A stretch of DNA of 64,000 nt from Delphinus delphis (lineage: Eukaryota > Chordata > Mammalia > Artiodactyla > Delphinidae), in assembly GCF_949987515.2 (NCBI RefSeq), contig NW_027192670.1, positions 248,001-312,000 on the forward strand, given 5' to 3'. Shown here one piece after another: positions 49,900-61,845 of the stretch (positions are counted from its first letter, which is position 1; each line of letters opens with the position of its first letter). The position numbers were made by a program, and so were the translations under genes. The notes below the pieces were generated by a model, which was given only the letters and a program-made list of their open reading frames with translations, ran no database searches and was not told the origin of the DNA.

Positions 49900-51478
49900 T
49901 TATGCTGATGGGCGGGATGTAAATTGCCAACAACCACTCGGGAGAAGTGTATGGTGTTTCCTGAAACATCTAAAAAACAAAGCAACAGAACCTAGGGCAC
50001 TTCCACTTATGGTCCTATAGCTTAGGGAAATTAAAATGAAAAAGACACAGCCACCCCAAAGTTTGGGACGCCTCTGTTTACAAGAACCTCGTTTACAGTA
50101 CAAGTTCAACATCGCAGAAAGTGAAAAATGGATAAAGAAGTTGTGGTATTTACTTACAAAGCAATATCACTCAGCAATGAAATCTGTGTCATCAGGCCCT
50201 TAGCAGCACAATGAGTGGATTCAGGTATCATGATTCTAACTGAAATAAGTCACACAGAAAAAGAAACATCATAAGATATCAGTAATACACGGAATGTAAA
50301 CTTGGCTACACAGGAACTGAATTACAGAACAGAAGAGGGTCTCAAATTTAGAAAACCAACTTATGCTTGCTTAAGGGTAAAGGTGAGTTGGGGTGCTGCA
50401 TAAAACCAGAGATTGAAATGAGCACAGATAAAGTTCCTTAGGCCAAATATGGAATAGACAAGAGCTACTCCTTGCTCAACGAAATGGACTCAACACCGCA
50501 TATTAAACGCCTAAGAATGTACCTGACTAGTAAGTATCGTAAAACCTATGGATTGCTATGTCTCCGAAAGAGAATCAAGCATGTGTACAGGGGCATAAAC
50601 GCAGCAGTGATAGAATTGGAGAGGTTCGGTGAGCAAATGAAGACCCTTTGAAGTCTTATTGCATGGTACCCATTACACGGGTCTCAACTCTCCAGGTTTA
50701 AGGTATTCTTCCTTCAGCTAAAACATGCATGAGGAACCCAAGTATGATCAACCATGTGAACGGGAGACGTGTTCAAATATGTCTCAGTTTTCCTCCCCTG
50801 GTACTCGGGTGCAACATTCCAGATGCTTTACTAACACTCTCCCCACTTGGAGAGTCAGCTCCTTTAACCTCCTGTTTGGCCCAGTTTGCAATTTCTGCGG
50901 AAGATGAACAGGAATAGCGAGAACCAATGAGAGGCTAGCTGGAGGTGTCTGGACGGGCAAATTTAACTCTCATTTCCCACCAGGAAGAGGAAATAACCAA
51001 AGGCTCAGCGTGCCGTACCGGAACCAGATTAGGGTCTGAAGCCATCCTGCGGTGTTGCGGCCAGCTCAAAAGAAAGCGAGTTGAAGAAAGGAGCTCAGGG
51101 GCACTGTAATTCACAAACCTGCAGAGTTATAAATGACAGCTATCATCCAAAAATAGACTGAAGTAAGGCTGCCAAGAGGACTTGAAAGCGGGGCAGAATT
51201 GCAGGAAACCGATTTCAGGAGGTAGACTGGAATTGCATTGAAAGCATAGGAAAAGAGGCAGAACGTCCACAATGATGCACTTGGCCAAAAAGGGCGTATG
51301 CGTTTTTTCCTGAATATATTCAGGAAAAAACGCATACGCCCTTTTTGGCAAACCAAGCAAGCTTGCAAAGGAAATCTGCACTACAATGAAGTCTCACTTC
51401 CCCCCGGTCAAAAGGGCCATCTGAAAAAAGTGTAAAATCCAGAAAGGCAGGACAGGCCATGGAGAACTGGGAGCCTTG
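49900..51478 (+). repeat. Satellite monomer M32 (1,579 bp), tetramer B position 4
   Basis: Same as M28 until about 50,990, then gaggaaataacc in place of gaggaattaacc and a palindrome (P33) with the missing A restored but ggcaaacc at its right end. This is where the A/B identity stops and the C/D type begins. Confidence 0.88.
51281..51352. repeat. P33 palindrome, one mismatch
   Basis: Right end ggcaaacc in place of ggccaacc; shared with P37. Confidence 0.93.
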
Positions 51479-52715
51479 TTATGCTGATGGGCGGGATGTA
51501 AATTGCCAACAGAGACTCGGGAGAAGTGTATGGTGTTTCCTGAAACATCTAAAAAACAAAGCAACAGAGCCTAGGGCACTGCCACTTATGGTCCTATAGC
51601 TTAGGGAAATTAAAATCAAAAAGACACAGCCACCCCAAAGTTTGGGACGCCTCTGTTTACAAGAACCTCGTTAACAGTACAAGTTGAACATCGCAGAAAG
51701 TGAAAAATGGATAAAGAAGTTGTGGTATTTACTTACAAAACAATATCACTCAGCAATGAAATCTATGTCATCAGGCCCTTAGCATCACAATGAGTGGATT
51801 CAGGTATGATGATTCTAACTGAAATAAGTCACACAGAAAAAGAAACATCATAAGATATCAGTAATACACGGAATGTAAACTTGGCTACACAGGAACTGAA
51901 TTACAGAACAGAACAGGGTCTCAAATATAGAAAACCAACTTATGCTTGCTTAAGGGGAAAGGTGAGTTGGGGTGCTGCATAAAACCAGAGATTGAAATGA
52001 GCACAGATAAAGTTCCTTAAGCCAAATATGGAATAGACAAGAGCTACTCCTTGCTCAACGAAATGGACTCAACACCCCATATTAAACGCCTAAGAATGTA
52101 CCTGACTAGTAAGTATCTTAAAACCTATGGATTGCTATGTCTCCGAAAGAGAATCAAGCATGTGTACAGGGGCATAAACGCAGCAGTGATAGGATTGGAG
52201 AGGTTCGGTGAGCAAATGAAGACACTTTGAAGTCATATTGCATGGTACCCATTACACGGGTCTCAAATCTCCAGGTTTAAGGTATTCTTCCTTCAGCTAA
52301 AACATGCATGTGGAACCCAAGTATGATCAACCATGTGAACGGGAGACGTGTTCAAATATGTCTCAGTTTTCCTCCCCTGGTACTCGGGTGCAACATTCCA
52401 GACGCTTTACTAACACTCTCCCCACTTGGAGAGTCAGCGCCTTTAACCTCCTGTTTGGCCCAGTTTGCAATTTCTGCGGAAGATGAACAGGAATAGCGAG
52501 AACCAATGAGAGGCTAGCTGGAGGTGTCTGGACGGGCAAATTATTCCTGAATATATTCAGGAAAAAACGCATACGCCCTTTTTGGCCAACCAAGCAAGCT
52601 TGCAAAGGAAATCTGCACTACAATGAAGTCTCACTTCCCCCCGGTCAAAAGGGCCATCTGAAAAAAGTGTAAAATCCAGAAAGGCAGGACAGGCCATGGA
52701 GAACTGGGAGCCTTG
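51479..52715 (+). repeat. Short monomer M33 (1,237 bp), tetramer C position 1
   Basis: Same deletion joint as M25 and M29 (near 52534-52552), but with tttcctgaaac and ctcgttaacagtac, so a sister lineage. Private aacagagactcgg and caagttgaac. Confidence 0.92.
52544..52589. repeat. P34 truncated palindrome
   Basis: 20-bp symmetric remnant at 52544-52563; right arm complete. Confidence 0.94.
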
Positions 52716-54292
52716 TTATGCTGATGGGCGGGATGTAAATTGCCAACAGACACTCGGGAGAAGTGTATGGTGTTTCCTGAAACATCTAAAAAACAAAGCA
52801 ACAGAGCCTAGGGCACTGCCACTTATGGTCCTATAGCTTAGGGAAATTAAAATCAAAAAGACACTGCCACCCCAGTTTGGCACGCCTCTGTTTACAAGAA
52901 CCTCGTTTACAGTACAAGTTCATCATCGCAGAAAGTGAAAAATGGATAAAGAAGTTGTGGTATTTACTTACAAAGCAATATCACTCAGCAATGAAATCTA
53001 TGTCATCAGGCCCTTAGCATCACAATGAGTGGATTCAGGTACGGTGATTCTAACTGAAATAAGTCACACAGAAAAAGAAACATCATAAGATATCAGTAAT
53101 ACACGGAATGTAAACTTGGCTACACAGGAACTGAATTACAGAACAGAACAGGGTCTCAAATTTAGAAAACCAACTTATGCTTGCTTAAGGGTAAAGGTGA
53201 GTTGGGTTGCTGCATAAAACCAGAGATTGAAATGAGCACAGATAAAGTTCCTTAAGTCAAATATGGAATAGACAAGAGCTACTCCTTGCTCAACGAAATG
53301 GACTCAACACCGCATATTAAACGCCTAAGAATGTACCTGACTAGTAAGTATCGTAAAACCTATGGATTGCTATGTCTCCAAAAGAGAATCAAGCATGTGT
53401 ACAGGGACATAAACGCAGCAGTGATAGGATTGGAGAGGTTCGGTGAGCAAATGAAGACCCTTTGAAGTCATATTGCATGGTACCCATTACACGGGTCTCA
53501 ACTCTCCAGGTTTAAGGTATTCTTCCTTCAGCTAAAACATGCATGAGGAACCCAAGTATGATCAACCATGTGAACGGGAGACGTGTTCAAATATGTCTCA
53601 GTTTTCCTCCCCTGGTAATCGGGTGCAACATTCCAGACGCTTTACTAACACTCTCCCCACTTGGAGAGTCAGCGCCTTTAACCTCCTGTTTGGCCCAGTT
53701 TGCAATTTTTGCGGAAGATGAACAGGAATAGCGAGAACCAATGAGAGGCTAGCTGGAGGTGTCTGGACGGGCAAATTTAACTCTCATTTCCCACCAGGAA
53801 GAGGAAATAACCAAAGGCTCAGCGTGCCGTACCGGAACCAGATTAGGTTCTGAAGCCATCCTGCGGTGTTGCGGCCAGCTCAAAAGAAAGCGAGTTGAAG
53901 AAAGGAGCTCAGGGGCACTGTAATTCACAAACCTGCAGAGTTATAAATGACAGCTATCGTCCAAAAATAGATTGAAGTAAGGCTGCCAAGAGGACTTGAA
54001 AGCGGGGCAGAATTGCAGGAAACCGATTTCAGGAGGTAGACTGGAATTGCATTGAAAGCGTAGGAAAAGAGGCAGAACGTCCACAATGATGCACTTGGCC
54101 AAAAAGGGCGTATGCGTTTTTTCCTGAATATATTCAGGAAAAAACGCATACGCCCTTTTTGGCCAACCAAGCAAGCTTGCAAAGGAAATCTGCACTACAA
54201 TGAAGTCTCACTTCCCCCCGGTCAAAAGGGCCATCTGAAAAAAGTGTAAAATCCAGAAAGGCAGGACAGGCCATGGAGAACTGGGAGCCTTG
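52716..54292 (+). repeat. Satellite monomer M34 (1,577 bp), tetramer C position 2
   Basis: Carries ccaccccagtttggcacg (3-bp loss) and ttcatcatcgc, found only here and in M38; also ctggtaatcggg. Not of the M26 type, so tetramers C and D have a different second monomer. Contains perfect palindrome P35. Confidence 0.9.
54095..54166. repeat. P35 palindrome, perfect
   Basis: All 36 pairs match. Confidence 0.95.
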
Positions 54293-55872
54293 TTATGCTG
54301 ATGGGCGGGATGTAAATTGCCAACAGACACTCGGGAGAAGTGTATGGTGTTTCCTGAAACATCTAAAAAACAAAGCAACAGAGCCTAGGGCACTGCCACT
54401 TATGGTCCTATAGCTTAGGGAAATTAAAATCAAAAAGACACAGCCACCCCAAAGTTTGGGACGCCTCTGTTTACAAGAACCTCGTTCACAGTACAAGTTC
54501 AACATCGCAGAAAGTGAAAAATGGATAAAGAACTTGTGGTACTTACGTACAATGCAGTATCACTCAGCAATGAAATCTATGTCATCAGGCCCTTCGCAGC
54601 ACAATGAGTGGATTCAGGTACGATGATTCTAACTGAAATAAGTCACACAGAAAAAGAAACATCATAAGATATCAGTAATACACGGAATGTAAACTTGGCT
54701 ACACAGGAACTGAATTACAGAACAGAACAGGGTCTCAAATTTAGAAAACCAACTTATGCTTGCTTAAGGGGAAAGGTGAGTTGGGTTGCTGCATAAAACC
54801 AGAGATTGAAATGAGCACAGATAAAGTTCCTTAGGCCAAATATGGAATAGACAAGAGCTACTCCTTGCTCAACGAAATGGACTCAACACCGCATATCAAA
54901 CGCCTAAGAATGTACCTGACTAGTAAGTATCTTAAAACCTATGGATTGCTATGTCTCCGAAAGAGAATCAAGCATGTGTACAGGGGCATAAACGCAGCAG
55001 TGATAGGATTGGAGAGGTTTGGTGAGCAAATGAAGACCCTTTGAAGTCATATTGCATGGTACCCATTCCACGGGTCTCAACTACCCAGGTTTTAGGTATT
55101 CTTCCTTCAGCTAAAACATGCATGTGGAACCCAGAGTATGATCAACCATGTGATCGGGAGCCGTGTTCAAATATGTCTCAGTTTTCCTACCCTGGTACTC
55201 GGGTGCAACATTCCAGACGCTTTACTAACACTCTCCCCACTTGGAGAGTCAGCGCCCTTAAACTCCTGTTTGGCCCAGTTTGCAATTTCTGCGGAAGATG
55301 AACAGGAATAGCGAGAACCAATGAGAGGCTAGCTGGAGGTGTCTGGACGGGCAAATTTAACTCTCATTTCCCACCAGGAAGAGGAAATAACCAAAGGCTC
55401 AGCGTGCCGTACCGGAACCAGATTAGGGCCTGAAGCCATCCTGCGGTGTTGCGGCCAGCTCAAAAGAAAGCGAGTTGAAGAAAGGAGCTCAGGGGCACTG
55501 TAATTCACAAACCTGCAGAGTTATAAATGACAGCTATCGTCCAAAAATAAACTGAAGTAAGGCTGCCAAGAGGACTTGAAAGCGGGGCAGAATTGCAGGA
55601 AACCGATTTCAGGAGGTAGACTGGAATTGCATTGAAAGCATAGGAAAAGAGGCAGAACGTCCACAATGATGCACTTGGCCAAAAAGGGCGTATGCGTTTT
55701 TTCCTGAATATATTCAGGAAAAAACGCATACGCTCTTTTTGGCCAACCAAGCAAGCTGGCAAAGGAAATCTGCACTACAATGAAGTCTCACTTCCCCCCG
55801 GTCAAAAGGGTCATCTGAAAAAAGTGTAAAATCCAGAAAGGCAGGACAGGCAATGGAGAACTGGGAGCCTTG
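54293..55872 (+). repeat. Satellite monomer M35 (1,580 bp), tetramer C position 3
   Basis: Carries ctcgttcacag, cccttcgcagc and caggttttaggt, shared with M39. Private agcgcccttaaactcc near 55249. Contains P36. Confidence 0.9.
55675..55746. repeat. P36 palindrome, one mismatch
   Basis: Right arm cgctct, as in P3 and P40. Confidence 0.93.
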
Positions 55873-57451
55873 TTATGCTGATGGGCGGGATGTAAATTGC
55901 CAACAACCACTCGGGAGAAGTGTATGGTGTTTCCTGAAACATCTAAAAAACAAAGCAACACAGCCTAGGGCACTTCCACTTATGGTCCTATAGCTTAGGG
56001 AAATTAAAATGAAAAAGACACAGCCACCCCAAAGTTTGGGACGCCTCTGTTTACAAGAACCTCGTTTACAGTACAAGTTCAACATCGCAGAAAGTGAAAA
56101 ATGGATAAAGAAGTTGTGGTATTTACTTACAAAGCAATATCACTCAGCAATGAAATCTGTATCATCAGGCCCTTAGCAGCACATTGAGTGGATTCAGGTA
56201 TGATGATTCTAACTGAAGTAAGTCACACAGAAAAAGAAACATCATAAGATATCAGTAATACACGGAATGTAAACTTGGCTACACAGGAACTGAATTACAG
56301 AACAGAACAGGGTCTCAAATTTAGAAAACCAACTTATGCTTGCTTAAGGGTAAAGGTGAGTTGGGGTGCTGCATAAAACCAGAGATTGAAATGAGCACAG
56401 ATAAAGTTCCTTAGGCCAAATATGGAATAGACAAGAGCTACTCCTTGCTCAACGAAATGGACTCAACACCGCATATTAAACGCCTAAGAATGTACCTGAC
56501 TAGTAAGTATCGTAAAACCTATGGATTGCTATGTCTCCGAAAGAGAATCAAGCATGTGTACAGGGGCATAAACGCAGCAGTGATAGAATTGGAGAGGTTC
56601 GGTGAGCAAATGAAGACCCTTTGAAGTCTTATTGCATGGTACCCATTACACGGGTCTCAACTCTCCAGGTTTAAGGTATTCTTCCTTCAGCTAAAACATG
56701 CATGAGGAACCCAAGTATGATCAACCATGTGAACGGGAGACGTGTTCAAATATGTCTCAGTTTTCCTCCCCTGGTACTCGGGTGCAACATTCCAGATGCT
56801 TTACTAACACTCTCCCCACTTGGAGAGTCAGCTCCTTTAACCTCCTGTTTGGCCCAGTTTGCAATTTCTGCGGAAGATGAACAGGAATAGCGAGAACCAA
56901 TGAGAGGCTAGCTGGAGGTGTCTGGACGGGCAAATTTAACTCTCATTTCCCACCAGGAAGAGGAAATAACCAAAGGCTCAGCGTGCCGTACCGGAACCAG
57001 ATTAGGGTCTGAAGCCATCCTGCGGTGTTGCGGCCAGCTCAAAAGAAAGCGAGTTGAAGAAAGGAGCTCAGGGGCACTGTAATTCACAAACGTGCAGAGT
57101 TATAAATGACAGCTATCATCCAAAAATAGACTGAAGTAAGGCTGCCAAGAGGACTTGAAAGCGGGGCAGAATTGCAGGAAACCGATTTCAGGAGGTAGAC
57201 TGGAATTGCATTGAAAGCATAGGAAAAGAGGCAGAACGTCCACAATGATGCACTTGGCCAAAAAGTGCGTATGCGTTTTTTCCTGAATATATTCAGGAAA
57301 AAACGCATACGCCCTTTTTGGCAAACCAAGCAAGCTTGCAAAGGAAATCTGCACTACAATGAAGTCTCACTTCCCCCCGGTCAAAAGGGCCATCTGAAAA
57401 AAGTGTAAAATCCAGAAAGGCAGGACAGGCAATGGAGAACTGGGAGCCTTG
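55873..57451 (+). repeat. Satellite monomer M36 (1,579 bp), tetramer C position 4
   Basis: Starts like M40 (acacagcctaggg, ctgtatcatc) but has gatagaattgg and gtcagctcc like M28 and M32 further on. A mosaic. Contains P37, with the mirrored arm change. Confidence 0.88.
57254..57325. repeat. P37 palindrome, two mismatches, mirrored state
   Basis: Left arm agtgcg with right arm cgccct: the exact mirror of the common agggcg/cgcact state; also ggcaaacc at the right end. Confidence 0.94.
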
Positions 57452-58688
57452 TTATGCTGATGGGCGGGATGTAAATTGCCAACAGACACTCGGGAGAAGT
57501 GTATGGTGTTTCCTGAAACATCTAAAAAACAAAGCAACAGAGCCTAGGGCACTGCCACTTATGGTCCTATAGCTTAGGGAAATTAAAATCAAAAAGACAC
57601 AGCCACCCCAAAGTTTGGGACGCCTCTGTTTACAAGAACCTCATTAACAGTACAAGTTCAACATCGCAGAAAGTGAAAAATGGATAAAGAAGTTGTGGTA
57701 TTTACTTACAAAACAATATCACTCAGCAATGAAATCTATGTCATCAGGCCCTTAGCATCACAATGAGTGGATTCAGGTATGATGATTCTAACTGAAATAA
57801 GTCACACAGAAAAAGAAACATCATAAGATATCAGTAATACACGGAATGTAAACTTGGCTACACAGGAACTGAATTACAGAACAGAACAGGGTCTCAAATA
57901 TAGAAAACCAACTTATGCTTGCTTAAGGGGAAAGGTGAGTTGGGGTGCTGCATAAAACCAGAGATTGAAATGAGCACAGATAAAGTTCCTTAAGCCAAAT
58001 ATGGAATAGACAAGAGCTACTCCTTGCTCAACGAAATGGACTCAACACCCCATATTAAACGCCTAAGAATGTACCTGACTAGTAAGTATCTTAAAACCTA
58101 TGGATTGCTATGTCTCCGAAAGAGAATCAAGCATGTGTACAGGGGCATAAACGCAGCAGTGATAGGATTGGAGAGGTTCGGTGAGCAAATGAAGACACTT
58201 TGAAGTCATATTGCATGGTACCCATTACACGGGTCTCAAATCTCCAGGTTTAAGGTATTCTTCCTTCAGCTAAAACATGCATGTGGAACCCAAGTATGAT
58301 CAACCATGTGAACGGGAGACATGTTCAAATATGTCTCAGTTTTCCTCCCCTGGTACTCGGGTGCAACATTCCAGACGCTTTACTAACACTCTCCCCACTT
58401 GGAGAGTCAGCGCCTTTAACCTCCTGTTTGGCCCAGTTTGCAATTTCTGCGGAAGATGAACAGGAATAGCGAGAACCAATGAGAGGCTAGCTGGAGGTGT
58501 CTGGACGGGCAAATTATTCCTGAATATATTCAGGAAAAAACGCATACGCCCTTTTTGGCCAACCAAGCAAGCTTGCAAAGGAAATCTGCACTACAATGAA
58601 GTCTCACTTCCCCCCGGTCAAAAGGGCCATCTGAAAAAAGTGTAAAATCCAGAAAGGCAGGACAGGCCATGGAGAACTGGGAGCCTTG
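57452..58688 (+). repeat. Short monomer M37 (1,237 bp), tetramer D position 1
   Basis: Near copy of M33 (ctcattaacagtac for ctcgttaacag; gagacatgttc near 58317). Same deletion joint. Confidence 0.92.
58517..58562. repeat. P38 truncated palindrome
   Basis: 20-bp symmetric remnant at 58517-58536; right arm complete. Confidence 0.94.
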
Positions 58689-60265
58689 TTATGCTGATGG
58701 GCGGGATGTAAATTGCCAACAGACACTCGGGAGAAGTGTATGGTGTTTCCTGAAACATCTAAAAAACAAAGCAACAGAGCCTAGGGCACTGCCACTTATG
58801 GTCCTATAGCTTAGGGAAATTAAAATCAAAAAGACACTGCCACCCCAGTTTGGCACGCCTCTGTTTACAAGAACCTCGTTTACAGTACAAGTTCATCATC
58901 GCAGAAAGTGAAAAATGGATAAAGAAGTTGTGGTATTTACTTACAAAGCAATATCACTCAGCAATGAAATCTATGTCATCAGGCCCTTAGCATCACAATG
59001 AGTGGATTCAGGTATGGTGATTCTAACTGAAATAAGTCACACAGAAAAAGAAACATCATAAGATATCAGTAATACACGGAATGTAAACTTGGCTACACAG
59101 GAACTGAATTACAGAACAGAACAGGGTCTCAAATTTAGAAAACCAACTTATGCTTGCTTAAGGGTAAAGGTGAGTTGGGGTGCTGCATAAAACCAGAGAT
59201 TGAAATGAGCACAGATAAAGTTCCTTAAGTCAAATATGGAATAGACAAGAGCTACTCCTTGCTCAACGAAATGGACTCAACACCGCATATTAAACGCCTA
59301 AGAATGTACCTGACTAGTAAGTATCGTAAAACCTATGGATTGCTATGTCTCCAAAAGAGAATCAAGCATGTGTACAGGGGCATAAACGCAGCAGTGATAG
59401 GATTGGAGAGGTTCGGTGAGCAAATGAAGACCCTTTGAAGTCATATTGCATGGTACCCATTACACGGGTCTCAACTCTCCAGGTTTAAGGTATTCGTCCT
59501 TCAGCTAAAACATGCATGTGGAACCCAAGTATGATCAACCATGTGAACGGGAGACGTGTTCAAATATGTCTCAGTTTTCCTCCCCTGGTAATCGGGTGCA
59601 ACATTCCAGACGCTTTACTAACACTCTCCCCACTTGGAGAGTCAGCGCCTTTAACCTCCTGTTTGGCCCAGTTTGCAATTTTTGCGGAAGATGAACAGGA
59701 ATAGCGAGAACCAATGAGAGGCTAGCTGGAGGTGTCTGGACGGGCAAATTTAACTCTCATTTCCCACCAGGAAGAGGAAATAACCAAAGGCTCAGCGTGC
59801 CGTACCGGAACCAGATTAGGGCCTGAAGCCATCCTGCGGTGTTGCGGCCAGCTCAAAAGAAAGCGAGTTGAAGAAAGGAGCTCAGGGGCACTGTAATTCA
59901 CAAACCTGCAGAGTTATAAATGACAGCTATCGTCCAAAAATAGACTGAAGTAAGGCTGCCAAGAGGACTTGAAAGCGGGGCAGAATTGCAGGAAACCGAT
60001 TTCAGGAGGTAGACTGGAATTGCATTGAAAGCGTAGGAAAAGAGGCAGAACGTCCACAATGATGCACTTGGCCAAAAAGGGCGTATGCGTTTTTTCCTGA
60101 ATATATTCAGGAAAAAACTCATACGCCCTTTTTGGCCAACCAAGCAAGCTTGCAAAGGAAATCTGCACTACAATGAAGTCTCACTTCCCCCCGGTCAAAA
60201 GGGCCATCTGAAAAAAGTGTAAAATCCAGAAAGGCAGGACAGGCCATGGAGAACTGGGAGCCTTG
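58689..60265 (+). repeat. Satellite monomer M38 (1,577 bp), tetramer D position 2
   Basis: Near copy of M34 with a few differences (ggtatggtgattc, ttgggg restored, attcgtccttc near 59493, agggcctgaag). Contains P39. Confidence 0.9.
60068..60139. repeat. P39 palindrome, one mismatch
   Basis: Right arm aaactcat, a private change; the counterpart P35 is perfect. Confidence 0.93.
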
Positions 60266-61845
60266 TTATGCTGATGGGCGGGATGTAAATTGCCAACAGA
60301 CACTCGGGAGAAGTGTATGGTGTTTCCTGAAACATCTAAATAACAAAGCAACAGAGCCTAGGGCACTGCCACTTATGGTCCTATAGCTTAGGGAAATTAA
60401 AATCAAAAAGACACAGCCACCCCAAAGTTTGGGACGCCTCTGTTTACAAGAACCTCGTTCACAGTACAAGTTCAACATCGCAGAAAGTGAAAAATGGATA
60501 AAGAACTTGTGGTACTTACGTACAATGCAGTATCACTCAGCAATGAAATCTATGTCATCAGGCCCTTCGCAGCACAATGAGTGGATTCAGGTACGATGAT
60601 TCTAACTGAAATAAGTCACACAGAAAAAGAAACATCATAAGATATCAGTAATACACGGAATGTAAACTTGGCTACACAGGAACTGAATTACAGAACAGAA
60701 CAGGGTCTCAAATTTAGAAAACCAACTTATGCTTGCTTAAGGGGAAAGGTGAGTTGGGTTGCTGCATAAAACCAGAGATTGAAATGAGCACAGATAAAGT
60801 TCCTTAGGCCAAATATGGAATAGACAAGAGCTACTCCTTGCTCAACGAAATGGACTCAACACCGCATATCAAACGCCTAAGAATGTACCTGACTAGTAAG
60901 TATCTTAAAACCTATGGATTGCTATGTCTCCGAAAGAGAATCAAGCATGTGTACAGGGGCATAAACGCAGCAGTGATAGGATTGGAGAGGTTCGGTGAGC
61001 AAATGAAGACCCTTTGAAGTCATATTGCATGGTACCCATTCCACGGGTCTCAACTACCCAGGTTTTAGGTATTCTTCCTTCAGCTAAAACATGCATGTGG
61101 AACCCAGAGTATGATCAACCATGTGATCGGGAGCCGTGTTCAAATATGTCTCAGTTTTCCTACCCTGGTACTCGGGTGCAACATTCCAGACGCTTTACTA
61201 ACACTCTCCCCACTTGGAGAGTCAGCGCCCTTAACCTCCTGTTTGGCCCAGTTTGCAATTTCTGCGGAAGATGAACAGGAATAGCGAGAACCAATGAGAG
61301 GCTAGCTGGAGGTGTCTGGACGGGCAAATTTAACTCTCATTTCCCACCAGGAAGAGGAAATAACCAAAGGCTCAGCGTGCCGTACCGGAACCAGATTAGG
61401 GCCTGAAGCCATCCTGCGGTGTTGCGGCCAGCTCAAAAGAAAGCGAGTTGAAGAAAGGAGCTCAGGGGCACTGTAATTCACAAACCTGCAGAGTTATAAA
61501 TGACAGCTATCGTCCAAAAATAAACTGAAGTAAGGCTGCCAAGAGGACTTGAAAGCGGGGCAGAATTGCAGGAAACCGATTTCAGGAGGTAGACTGGAAT
61601 TGCATTGAAAGCATAGGAAAAGAGGCAGAACGTCCACAATGATGCACTTGGCCAAAAAGGGCGTATGCGTTTTTTCCTGAATATATTCAGGAAAAAACGC
61701 ATACGCTCTTTTTGGCCAACCAAGCAAGCTGGCAAAGGAAATCTGCACTACAATGAAGTCTCACTTCCCCCCGGTCAAAAGGGCCATCTGAAAAAAGTGT
61801 AAAATCCAGAAAGGCAGGACAGGCAATGGAGAACTGGGAGCCTTG
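60266..61845 (+). repeat. Satellite monomer M39 (1,580 bp), tetramer D position 3
   Basis: Near copy of M35 (ctcgttcacag, cccttcgcagc, caggttttaggt); private ctaaataacaaag near 60335. Contains P40. Confidence 0.9.
61648..61719. repeat. P40 palindrome, one mismatch
   Basis: Right arm cgctct, like P36. Confidence 0.93.

Larger units (their letters stand above)
45505..51478 (+). repeat. Tetrameric higher-order repeat, copy B (5,974 bp)
   Basis: Indistinguishable by eye from copy A except for its last ~500 bp, where the one-base palindrome deletion of P29 is not present in P33. Confidence 0.88.
51479..57451 (+). repeat. Tetrameric higher-order repeat, copy C (5,973 bp)
   Basis: Same length and the same short first monomer, but positions 2 and 3 are different monomer types from those in A and B. 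Position 4 is partly shared with A and B. Confidence 0.86.
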
